Source: Lachnospiraceae bacterium
GTDB taxonomy: Bacteria > Bacillota > Clostridia > Lachnospirales > Lachnospiraceae
Reading direction: 5' to 3'
NCBI GenBank assembly: GCA_029071325.1
Contig: JAIEAP010000004.1
Location: 81,172 to 145,171 of the forward strand
DNA: 64,000 bases
Each line of letters begins with the position of its first letter. The stretch's first letter is position 1. Below the pieces are notes generated by a model that was not told the DNA's origin, did not search any database, and saw only the letters and a program-made list of their open reading frames with translations. Of this stretch, positions 37,544 to 45,224 are shown one piece after another. The translations under genes were made by a program, and so were the position numbers.

Positions 37544-37921
37544 ATGGAGAGGGATAATAAACCAAAAAGAAACCTGCCGGCGGCGCTGGGAAAGGTGCTT
37601 CTGGCAATGTATATCATAACCGGGATACTGTTGGTGATATTGGCAGCGCTTCTATATAAGCTGGAACTCAGCGAAGCGGTGGTGAATATCAGCATCATTG
37701 TGATATATGTGCTGGTAGGCTTCCTGGGAGGGTTTCTCATCGGCAAGATTCAGGGCAGCAAAAAGTACATGTGGGGAGCATTGATGGGGCTGGGTTATTT
37801 CGCGGTACTGCTCATCGTGTCCCTGGTGATACATAAAGGACTGGATGCTGGAATACAGCACATGCTGACGACGCTGGTTCTGTGCACGGCTTCCGGAGCC
37901 ATCGGAGGGATGATCAGCTGA
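37544..37921 (+). CDS. Four-helix membrane protein, TIGR04086-like
   Basis: 125 residues from ATG 37544 (ggaggag 7 bp before). A short basic tail, then four hydrophobic helices with glycine-rich turns: AMYIITGILLVILAALLY, SIIVIYVLVGFLGGFLIG, WGALMGLGYFAVLLIVSLV and TTLVLCTASGAIGGM. This pattern fits the TIGR04086 (DUF3792) membrane family, which in clostridia is commonly found close to the SCIFF precursor; the association is from memory of the family. Function unknown. Confidence 0.7.
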   Translation: MERDNKPKRNLPAALGKVLLAMYIITGILLVILAALLYKLELSEAVVNISIIVIYVLVGFLGGFLIGKIQGSKKYMWGALMGLGYFAVLLIVSLVIHKGLDAGIQHMLTTLVLCTASGAIGGMIS

Positions 37922-37922
37922 A

Positions 37923-38153
37923 AAACTCGAGTTTCCGCATTTCGCAGATCGGATGCCAAAGATTGTTCGAACGTGAAAAAGACAGCAATCATCACAAATG
38001 ATATATCAGTGGCAGCTGAAATTTCAGCATAAGGTGAGCTGCAATCTGATGCAGGGCTATAAGCAAAGGGAAGCAGTGAATGAATTTTATTGCAGAAATG
38101 ATGCGGCTGTTTTTTGGTGGCATCTGGTATGCAAAACGCGGAAATTCGAGGTT
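37923..38153. repeat. One-arm copy of the palindromic repeat, copy 4
   Basis: 231 bp. Terminal inverted repeats of 35 bases (37923-37957 and 38119-38153, about 27 of 35 paired positions) enclose one arm of the long repeat: gattgttcgaacgtgaaa, gacagcaatcatcac, gctgaaatttcagca and aaggtgagctgc match the right arm of copy 1. The other arm is missing. It starts directly after the stop of the upstream gene. Confidence 0.8.
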
Positions 38154-38183
38154 AAAAAAAGACTTTTCTTATGCAGGACTATG

Positions 38184-38192
38184 TGATATACT
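38184..38192 (+). promoter_or_regulatory. Extended -10 promoter of the SCIFF gene
   Basis: TG-A-TATACT at 38184-38192, about 30 bp before the SCIFF start, with only a weak -35 (ttttct at 38164). Lies just outside the repeat's right end. Confidence 0.45.
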
Positions 38193-38225
38193 ATCTAAAG
38201 GTATTTTCTGAAAGGAGATAAAGAG

Positions 38226-38369
38226 ATGAAGCACATTAAGACATTGAATACAAGAAAATTGCAGAATACGGTTAAGAAGGGCGGCTGCGGTGAGTGCCAG
38301 ACTTCCTGCCAGTCTGCATGCAAGACTTCCTGCACCGTTGGCAATCAGACTTGTGAGCAGTGCAAATAA
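38226..38369 (+). CDS. scfA: SCIFF ranthipeptide precursor (seven cysteines)
   Basis: 47 residues, too short for ordinary ORF filters. MKHIKTLNTRKLQNTVKKGG is the conserved leader, followed by a core with cysteines at 21, 24, 28, 32, 36, 43 and 46. SCIFF peptides (six cysteines in forty-five residues) are nearly universal in Clostridia and are modified by the adjacent radical SAM enzyme, which forms thioether links from cysteines to other residues. This one has a seventh cysteine at the extreme C-terminus (EQCK). Very strong ribosome binding site (aaaggagat). Role of the mature peptide unknown. Confidence 0.95.
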   Translation: MKHIKTLNTRKLQNTVKKGGCGECQTSCQSACKTSCTVGNQTCEQCK

Positions 38370-38411
38370 GGATCGTTGTTCCTTGTCCGATGACATAAGC
38401 AAGCGTCAAAA

Positions 38412-38435
38412 GACCGTTCGCGCAGGCGTACGGTC
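38412..38435 (+). promoter_or_regulatory. Stem-loop between SCIFF precursor and maturase
   Basis: gaccgt (38412-38417) pairs with acggtc (38430-38435) and an inner cgc/gcg extends it. No real T-run follows. Such a hairpin after the precursor could stabilise its transcript or limit read-through so that precursor exceeds enzyme. Confidence 0.5.
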
Positions 38436-38524
38436 ATTTGTGCGTCTTTGCGAATTGTGCGGACTGAACGGTTGCGATATTGACAACTGATATAACTGAT
38501 AGAAGAAAGAGAGGAAATATTGTA

Positions 38525-39880
38525 GTGGTTCATCAGTATAAAAATAACGGCTATAATATTGTCCTGGATGTAAACAGCGGTGCGATCCATTTAGTGGACG
38601 AGCTTACTTATGATGTGATCGCGTTGTGGGAGCAGACAGACCGGGAAGGAATCGTAAGAGGACTTCAGGAAAAATATGACCGGGCGGAGTTGGAGGAGGC
38701 GATTGCCGAGGTGGCAGAGCTTATCGCCCAGGGAGAGCTTTTTACACAGGATGACTATGAAGATTACATTGAGGATGTGACTAAGCGCGATACTGTGGTG
38801 AAAGCGCTGTGCCTTCATATTGCCCACGATTGTAATCTCGCCTGCCGCTATTGTTTTGCGGAGGAAGGCGAGTATCATGGCAGAAGGGCGCTGATGTCCT
38901 TCGAGGTGGGAAAAGCTGCGCTTGATTTCCTCATCGCCAATTCCGGTAACCGGCGGAATCTGGAGGTTGATTTCTTCGGAGGCGAGCCGACGCTGAATTT
39001 CCAGGTGGTGAAGGATCTGGTAGCGTATGGAAGAGAGCAGGAGAAGCTTCATAATAAGAAGTTCCGGTTCACGCTGACCACGAACGGCGTACTCCTGAAT
39101 GATGATATTATGGAATTTGCCAACCGGGAAATGGACAATGTAGTGTTGAGCATTGACGGCAGGCAGAAGACCAATGATTACATGCGTCCCTTCCGGGGCG
39201 GTCAGGGCAGCTATGACACCATTGTGCCTAAGTTTCAGAAGTTTGCTGACAGCCGGAATCAGGAGAGGTATTATGTGAGGGGAACCTATACCCATCACAA
39301 TCTGGATTTCGCGGAGGATGTACTGCATCTGGCGGATCTGGGGTTTCAGCAGATTTCCGTGGAGCCGGTGGTGGCGCAGGAAACCGACGATTACGCCATC
39401 CGCAGGGAAGATCTGCCTCAGTTGTTTGCAGAGTACGACAGGCTGGCGCAGGAGATGATCCGGCGGAAGCAGGAGGGAAGGGGTTTTAATTTCTTCCATT
39501 TCATGATTGACTTAGAGGGCGGTCCCTGTGTGGCAAAGCGCCTGTCCGGGTGTGGGTCCGGTACGGAATATCTTGCCGTGACGCCCTGGGGTGATCTCTA
39601 TCCCTGCCATCAGTTTGTGGGAAATGAAGACTTTTTGATGGGAAATGTATATGAGGGCGTGAAGCGCACCGATATCCGGGACTCCTTCAAGGGCTGCAAC
39701 GTATATTCCAAGAAGGACTGCAGGGAGTGTTTTGCCAGGTTCTATTGCAGCGGCGGCTGTGCAGCCAATTCGTATAATTTCCATGGAGATATCCACAATA
39801 CATATGACATCGGTTGTGCATTACAGAAGAAACGCGTGGAATGTGCAATTATGATAAAAGCCGCAGAAGCGGAAGATTAA
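38525..39880 (+). CDS. scfB: SCIFF radical SAM maturase
   Basis: 451 residues starting at GTG 38525 (MVHQYKNNGYN...), which matches the usual start of this family and has a gagagg site 10 bp upstream. A RiPP-recognition-like N-terminus, radical SAM motif CNLACRYC at Cys103, Cys107 and Cys110, FFGGEPTLN, then a SPASM domain with cysteines in CGSGTEYLAVTPWGDLYPC and CNVYSKKDCRECFARFYCSG for auxiliary Fe-S clusters. Forms thioether bonds in the adjacent precursor. Confidence 0.95.
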   Translation: MVHQYKNNGYNIVLDVNSGAIHLVDELTYDVIALWEQTDREGIVRGLQEKYDRAELEEAIAEVAELIAQGELFTQDDYEDYIEDVTKRDTVVKALCLHIAHDCNLACRYCFAEEGEYHGRRALMSFEVGKAALDFLIANSGNRRNLEVDFFGGEPTLNFQVVKDLVAYGREQEKLHNKKFRFTLTTNGVLLNDDIMEFANREMDNVVLSIDGRQKTNDYMRPFRGGQGSYDTIVPKFQKFADSRNQERYYVRGTYTHHNLDFAEDVLHLADLGFQQISVEPVVAQETDDYAIRREDLPQLFAEYDRLAQEMIRRKQEGRGFNFFHFMIDLEGGPCVAKRLSGCGSGTEYLAVTPWGDLYPCHQFVGNEDFLMGNVYEGVKRTDIRDSFKGCNVYSKKDCRECFARFYCSGGCAANSYNFHGDIHNTYDIGCALQKKRVECAIMIKAAEAED

Positions 39881-39898
39881 GTGAAGAAAGGAAAAGAC

Positions 39899-42064
39899 AT
39901 GAAAGGCATCAAAAAAAGTAAAGGCGTTGCCATACTGCTGGCTATGATTCTGATACTGGCAGGACTGGCGTATTACGCATCGCTCATTCTGTCCTCTGCT
40001 CCGGGTGCTGCTGAGGATATGAACATCAAGCTTGGTCTGGACCTGGCGGGGGGTGTCAGCATTACCTACAAGGTAGAGACTGAGAATCCCACTTCGGAGC
40101 AGATGAAAGACACCATTTACAAGCTGCAGAAGCGTGTGGAGGGTTACAGCACGGAGGTATCCGTTTATCAAGAGGGAGATGACCGTATCACGGTAGAGAT
40201 TCCCGGAGTGAAGGATGCCAACGCGATCCTGGAAGAATTGGGCAAGCCCGGTTCGCTGGAATTCAGGGATCCTACCGGGAATGTTTATATGACAGGTCTG
40301 GAGGTTCAGAGCGCAGAGGCGGCAGTGGTTCAGGATGAATTCCAGAACAAACAGAACGTGGTGAAACTGACGCTGACGGAAGAGGGCGCTCAAATATTTG
40401 CGGAGATTACCGCCGCAAATATTGGTAAGAACTGTCCTATTGTGTATGACGGTGAAGTCATCAGTAATCCTACGGTCAAGTCGGCAATCAACGGCGGAGA
40501 GGCCATCATTGAGGGAATGAGCAGCTATGAAGAGGCAGAAAACCTTGCCTCCAGTATCCGTATCGGAGCCCTGTCTCTGGAACTGTCGGAGCTGCAGTCA
40601 CAGGTAGTAGGTGCGCAGCTTGGAACCAATGCCATTGCGTCAGCCCTAAAGGCAGCCGCCATTGGTCTTGCTCTGATCGCGGTATTTATGATCGCATATT
40701 ATTGGATTCCCGGTGTGGCGGCAACCATTGCGCTTGCCATTTATACGACACTGGTAATCGCAGTGATCTATCTCTTTGAGATCACACTGACGCTGCCAGG
40801 TATAGCAGGTATTATCCTGTCTATCGGTATGGCTGTAGATGCCAACGTGATCATATTTGCCCGTATCCGGGAAGAAATTGCGGCGGGAAGTTCAGTCCAC
40901 ATTGCCATCAAGACCGGATTTAAAAAAGCATTATCCGCCATTATTGACGGTAATATCACGACTCTGATCGCGGCAATCGTGCTGGGCTTTATGGGTTCCG
41001 GTACGGTGAAGGGATTCGCCTACACATTGGCGGTAGGTATTATTCTCTCTATGTTTACCGCACTGGCAGTTACCAGAGTGATTTTACATGGATTGTACTG
41101 CCTGGGCTTCCGCGATGAGAAGTTCTATGGCAGGCAGAAGGAGCTCAAGTCCATTGGCTTTATGGCGAAAAAGCCTGTTTTCTTCATTATTTCACTGGTC
41201 GTTATTGTGGCTGGCTTTGTGGGAATGGGTGTGAATCATGCAAACGGAAATGGCGCTCTGAACTTAAGCCTGGAGTTTGTGGGAGGTACGGCAACTACCG
41301 TGGACATGGGCAAAGATTACACACTTGCTGAGATAGATGATGAGGTAGTTCCCTATTTTGAGGAGATAACCGGGGATTCCAACGTGCAGGTGCAGAAGGT
41401 GGAAGGCAGCAATCAGGTGGTGTTTAAGACCAGGGTGCTGGAGCTTGAAGAACGCGAGAACCTGAATAAGAGTCTGGAAGAAAATCTTGGGATTGATACT
41501 TCTACCTTGTCTTCGAATAACATCAGTTCCACCATCAGCGGTGAGATGACCAAGGATGCTGTTATCGCGGTGATCATTTCTACCATATGTATGCTGATTT
41601 ACATCTGGTTCCGGTTCAGCGACCTGCGGTTTGCGTCTACTGCGATCCTGGCGCTGGTACATGATGTGCTGGTGATCCTGACCTGCTATGCGCTGTTCCG
41701 TCTGACGGTAGGAAGCACATTTATCGCCGTCATGCTGACCATTATCGGATACTCCATCAATGCTACGATCGTTATCTTCGACCGTGTGCGGGAGAATCTG
41801 AAAAATGTCAAACGGCTGGATAAGGCCACGCTTCAGGATGTCTCAGACAAGTCTGTGACCCAGACCCTGTCGCGAAGCCTGAATACGTCACTGACCACCT
41901 TTGTCATGGTGTTGCTGCTGTATATCCTGGGTGTTGCGTCCATCCGTGATTTTGCACTGCCTCTGATGGTTGGTATTGTCAGTGGAACTTACTCCTCAAT
42001 CTGTATTGCTACAGAGCTGTGGTTTGTTTCCAAGACAAGACTTGGCAAAGGCCGTGTAGAGTAA
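39899..42064 (+). CDS. secDF: Fused SecDF protein translocase subunit
   Basis: 721 residues from ATG 39899 (aaagga site; GTG at 39881 is also in frame). The SecD half has LGLDLAGGVSITYKVE, an extracytoplasmic domain with PGSLEFRDPTG, and ITLTLPGIAGIILSIGMAVDANVIIFARIREE; the SecF half begins near residue 420 with FVGGTATTVDM-like strand and GYSINATIVIFDRVRENL. Twelve spans in total. Uses the proton gradient to help protein export. Next to the SCIFF genes, the conserved clostridial arrangement. Confidence 0.95.
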   Translation: MKGIKKSKGVAILLAMILILAGLAYYASLILSSAPGAAEDMNIKLGLDLAGGVSITYKVETENPTSEQMKDTIYKLQKRVEGYSTEVSVYQEGDDRITVEIPGVKDANAILEELGKPGSLEFRDPTGNVYMTGLEVQSAEAAVVQDEFQNKQNVVKLTLTEEGAQIFAEITAANIGKNCPIVYDGEVISNPTVKSAINGGEAIIEGMSSYEEAENLASSIRIGALSLELSELQSQVVGAQLGTNAIASALKAAAIGLALIAVFMIAYYWIPGVAATIALAIYTTLVIAVIYLFEITLTLPGIAGIILSIGMAVDANVIIFARIREEIAAGSSVHIAIKTGFKKALSAIIDGNITTLIAAIVLGFMGSGTVKGFAYTLAVGIILSMFTALAVTRVILHGLYCLGFRDEKFYGRQKELKSIGFMAKKPVFFIISLVVIVAGFVGMGVNHANGNGALNLSLEFVGGTATTVDMGKDYTLAEIDDEVVPYFEEITGDSNVQVQKVEGSNQVVFKTRVLELEERENLNKSLEENLGIDTSTLSSNNISSTISGEMTKDAVIAVIISTICMLIYIWFRFSDLRFASTAILALVHDVLVILTCYALFRLTVGSTFIAVMLTIIGYSINATIVIFDRVRENLKNVKRLDKATLQDVSDKSVTQTLSRSLNTSLTTFVMVLLLYILGVASIRDFALPLMVGIVSGTYSSICIATELWFVSKTRLGKGRVE

Positions 42065-42079
42065 TAAATGATAAGATAG

Positions 42080-42122
42080 AGATCCCCGCAGTTCGATGGA
42101 TGTGCTGCGGGGATCTTTCATT
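42080..42122 (+). terminator. Rho-independent terminator after secDF
   Basis: A 12-bp perfect stem, agatccccgcag (42080-42091) and ctgcggggatct (42105-42116), 13-base loop, then ttcattta. Confidence 0.85.
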
Positions 42123-42143
42123 TATTCTTCAAGGAGGAAGAAA

Positions 42144-42422
42144 ATGGATATAATTCAGATAACAGGAATGATTTGCCTGATTGTTATGAATATTGCAGGG
42201 TTGTCCGTTATGGGAATTGATAAGAGAAGGGCCGTCCGTCATATGTGGAGAATTCCGGAAAAAACGATATTTCTCATAAGCCTGCTGGGGGGAAGCCTGG
42301 GGACGTGGGCTGGAATGTATCTGTTCCGCCATAAGACAAGGCACTGGTATTTTGTGGTCGGGATACCTTTTATTCTGCTTTTTCAGATTGCAGCTATGGT
42401 TATGGGTGTGATATACTTCTGA
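42144..42422 (+). CDS. DUF1294 small membrane protein
   Basis: 92 residues from ATG 42144 (aaggagg 8 bp before). Three hydrophobic segments; RIPEKTIFLISLLGGSLGTWAGMYLFRHKTRHWYF is split by the conserved basic loop FRHKT that marks DUF1294. An upstream start at 42096 would overlap the terminator. Function unknown; the family is often fused to cold-shock domains in other bacteria, not here. Confidence 0.82.
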   Translation: MDIIQITGMICLIVMNIAGLSVMGIDKRRAVRHMWRIPEKTIFLISLLGGSLGTWAGMYLFRHKTRHWYFVVGIPFILLFQIAAMVMGVIYF

Positions 42423-42439
42423 TAAAGATGAGGAAGATA

Positions 42440-43261
42440 ATGAATACAAAATTAAAAATATTAAAAGATAATTTAAGAAAAGAAAAAAGTATGGCGATTG
42501 CTTTCTCCGGGGGAGTGGACTCGACGTTTTTGCTGCGGGTGGCGCATGAGACATTGGGAGAGGAGATTCTTGCCATAACGGCGCGTTCCGCGGCAGTTCC
42601 CGGATGGGAACTGGCGGAGGCAGAGGCTTTTTGCCGGCAGGAAGGCATCCGGCAAGTGGTGTTTGATGCCAACGGGCTGCAGGCGGAATGTTTTGCCCAA
42701 AATCCGCCCAACCGCTGCTATTTCTGCAAGAAGGGGATTTTTACCAGGATTCGGGAAATTGCCTTGGAACATGGCATTGACTGCGTGGCGGAGGGGTCTA
42801 ATATGGATGATATGGGCGATTACCGTCCGGGGCTTGCTGCGGTAGCGGAGCTGGGCGTGATCAGTCCCCTTAAGGAGGCGGGACTCCATAAGGAGGAAAT
42901 CCGTGAACTTTCCCGGAAGCTGGAGCTTCCCACAGGAGATAAGCCTTCGTATGCCTGCCTTGCCTCACGTTTTGTATATGGAGAGCCCATCACGCAGGAG
43001 AAGCTTGCTATGGTGGAAGCGGCGGAGGGTTTTCTTTTATCCTGTGGATTTACCCAGATGCGGGTACGGGTTCATGGAGAGATTGCCAGGATTGAAGTAT
43101 TGACAGAGGAAATGATGCGTCTGATGGAACCGCGTATGCGAGGGGCAGTGGAGGAGAAGTTCCGCGAATGCGGTTTTGCCTATGTGACGGTGGATATGAG
43201 GGGGTATCGGACTGGGAGTATGAATGAGACATTGACAGCGCAGCAGAAGCGGGAAGGGTAG
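42440..43261 (+). CDS. larE: Sacrificial sulfur transferase for the nickel-pincer cofactor
   Basis: 273 residues from ATG 42440 (aggaag just upstream; ATG 42428 has no site). PP-loop SGGVDSTFLLRVAH, then CYFCKKGIFTRI and EGSNMDDMGDYRPGLAA, which are typical LarE. It activates the pyridinium carboxylate with ATP and adds sulfur. In some species LarE gives up its own cysteine sulfur; the Cys in NRCYFCKK is a candidate. First gene of the cluster. Confidence 0.92.
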   Translation: MNTKLKILKDNLRKEKSMAIAFSGGVDSTFLLRVAHETLGEEILAITARSAAVPGWELAEAEAFCRQEGIRQVVFDANGLQAECFAQNPPNRCYFCKKGIFTRIREIALEHGIDCVAEGSNMDDMGDYRPGLAAVAELGVISPLKEAGLHKEEIRELSRKLELPTGDKPSYACLASRFVYGEPITQEKLAMVEAAEGFLLSCGFTQMRVRVHGEIARIEVLTEEMMRLMEPRMRGAVEEKFRECGFAYVTVDMRGYRTGSMNETLTAQQKREG

Positions 43262-43279
43262 AAATGGAGGTACAGCGAT

Positions 43280-44032
43280 ATGGAGCAGGCAAGACTGTCG
43301 GAATTGCTGCGGCAGGTAGCAGACGGAAGCGTCAGCGTGGAGGATGCAGAAGTACAGTTGAAAATGCAGCCCTTTGAAGATCTGGGCTTTGCCAAGCTGG
43401 ATCATCACCGCAGATTACGGCAGGGAGCGGCGGAGGTGATTTACGGTGCGGGAAAGACGCCTGAGCAGATACTTAAGATCGCACAGACCTTTCGGGAGCG
43501 TGGTCAGGAGTGCGTATTGATCACCAGAATGAGCCGGGAAGCGGCAGATACAGTGGAAGCGCATCTTCCATTGGAATACGATGCGTTGAGCAAGGTAGGA
43601 ATTGTAGGTAAGATGCCGGCTCCGGATACGAAGGGACAGATTGTGATAGCTACCGGAGGAACCAGCGATATACCGGTAGCCGAAGAGGCCGCACTGACAG
43701 CGGAGGCCCTGGGGAACCGGGTGCTGCGGCTCTATGATGTGGGGGTGGCAGGTATTCACCGTATGCTGGCGCATGCCGATGAGCTGATGCGTGCTAAGGT
43801 CATCGTTGCCATCGCCGGTATGGAAGGCGCGCTTGCCAGCGTGATCGGCGGTCTGGTAGACTGTCCCGTGATTGCCGTGCCCACCAGCGTGGGATACGGG
43901 GCGTCCTTCGGCGGAGTGTCCGCATTGTTATCCATGCTGAATTCCTGTGCCAGCGGGGTTAGCGTTGTCAATATAGATAACGGGTTTGGGGCGGGGTATC
44001 TCGCCAGTATGATCAATCATATCCATGATTGA
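43280..44032 (+). CDS. larB: Nicotinate-dinucleotide carboxylase/hydrolase
   Basis: 250 residues. A helical N-terminus, DHHRRLRQGAAEVIYGAGKT, and an AIR-carboxylase-like C-terminal domain (VIATGGTSDIPVAEEAALTAE; IVAIAGMEGALASVIGGL; PTSVGYGASFGGVSAL). LarB carboxylates and cleaves nicotinic acid adenine dinucleotide, the first step of nickel-pincer nucleotide synthesis. 18 bp after larE. Confidence 0.94.
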   Translation: MEQARLSELLRQVADGSVSVEDAEVQLKMQPFEDLGFAKLDHHRRLRQGAAEVIYGAGKTPEQILKIAQTFRERGQECVLITRMSREAADTVEAHLPLEYDALSKVGIVGKMPAPDTKGQIVIATGGTSDIPVAEEAALTAEALGNRVLRLYDVGVAGIHRMLAHADELMRAKVIVAIAGMEGALASVIGGLVDCPVIAVPTSVGYGASFGGVSALLSMLNSCASGVSVVNIDNGFGAGYLASMINHIHD

Positions 44033-44070
44033 TTTAAATGAAGCGATCATTATATGAGGAGGTAATATAT

Positions 44071-45210
44071 ATGGTATACAAAAAATTTCAGGATCTGAAT
44101 CTGTCGGCACTGGGCATGGGCGCTATGCGCCTACCCACGGAAGGGAACGTTCCGGGGGCTCCTGTTGACGAGGCGCAGGTATCCGAGATGGTGGCGTACG
44201 CCATGGAACACGGGATAAATTATTTTGATACTGCTTACGGTTATCATGAGGGTAAGTCGGAAGGTGTCATGGGCAGAGTGCTGGGGAAGTATCCCAGAGA
44301 GAGCTATTACCTGGCAGACAAATTCCCGGGCTATGACCTATCCAACATGGGTAAGGTGGAGGAAATCTTTGAGGAACAGCTGGAACGCACGGGAATGGAG
44401 TATTTCGACTTCTATCTGTTTCATAATGTCTGTGAGATGAACGTGGAGCAGTACCTGGATGAGAAATACGGGATTCTGGATTATCTTTTGCAGCAGAAGA
44501 AGGATGGACGGATCCGGCATCTGGGATTTTCTGCCCACGGTGAGATGAAGGTTATGAGGCGTTTTCTGGAGGCATACGGAGAACATATGGAATTTTGCCA
44601 GATCCAGTTGAATTATCTGGATTGGAAATTGCAGCAGGCAAAGGAGAAGGTGGAGCTGTTGCATGAGTACCGGATTCCGATATGGGTCATGGAGCCTCTC
44701 CGGGGCGGCAAGCTGGCGGTTCTGCCGGAAGAACATACAAAGAAGCTTCAGGCTTTGCGGCCTGAGGAATCGGTACCCGCGTGGGCATTCCGTTTCCTGC
44801 AGTCTGTACCAGGCGTGACGGTGACGCTGTCCGGTATGTTGAATCTGCAGCAGATGAAGGAAAACATTGCGACTTTTGAGAAGGAACAGCCTCTGACAGA
44901 TACGGAGAAGGCGGCGCTTATGGAGATTGCGGACAGCATGCTGGATATTCTGCCCTGTACGTCCTGCCGGTACTGTACCGCTCATTGTCCGAAGGGATTG
45001 GATATTCCAAGGCTTTTGTTCATGTATAATGAACTGAAGTTTTCCAATGGGTTTATTACACAGATGGGGATAGGCGCCATGGAGGAAGAGAAGCGTCCGG
45101 CTTCCTGTGTCGGATGCAGAAGCTGTGAGGCAGTCTGTCCGCAGCAGATTAAGATATCTGAGGTTATGAAGGATTTCGTATACCGTATGGACCAGCCGGT
45201 TGCCTGGTAA
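44071..45210 (+). CDS. Aldo/keto reductase with C-terminal 2[4Fe-4S] ferredoxin domain
   Basis: 379 residues from ATG 44071 (gaggagg site). TIM-barrel AKR with YFDTAYGYHEGKSE (catalytic Asp/Tyr), LADKFPGYDLS, DFYLFHNV (His) and GRIRHLGFSAHGE. The C-terminal part has CTSCRYCTAHCPKGLDIP and CVGCRSCEAVCPQQIKISE, two clusters of ferredoxin type. Common in clostridia; substrates unknown. Its position inside the lar genes suggests its reaction may be tied to the substrate of a nickel-pincer enzyme, but this is inference. Confidence 0.93.
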   Translation: MVYKKFQDLNLSALGMGAMRLPTEGNVPGAPVDEAQVSEMVAYAMEHGINYFDTAYGYHEGKSEGVMGRVLGKYPRESYYLADKFPGYDLSNMGKVEEIFEEQLERTGMEYFDFYLFHNVCEMNVEQYLDEKYGILDYLLQQKKDGRIRHLGFSAHGEMKVMRRFLEAYGEHMEFCQIQLNYLDWKLQQAKEKVELLHEYRIPIWVMEPLRGGKLAVLPEEHTKKLQALRPEESVPAWAFRFLQSVPGVTVTLSGMLNLQQMKENIATFEKEQPLTDTEKAALMEIADSMLDILPCTSCRYCTAHCPKGLDIPRLLFMYNELKFSNGFITQMGIGAMEEEKRPASCVGCRSCEAVCPQQIKISEVMKDFVYRMDQPVAW

Positions 45211-45224
45211 GAGGGAGGCGGTAT

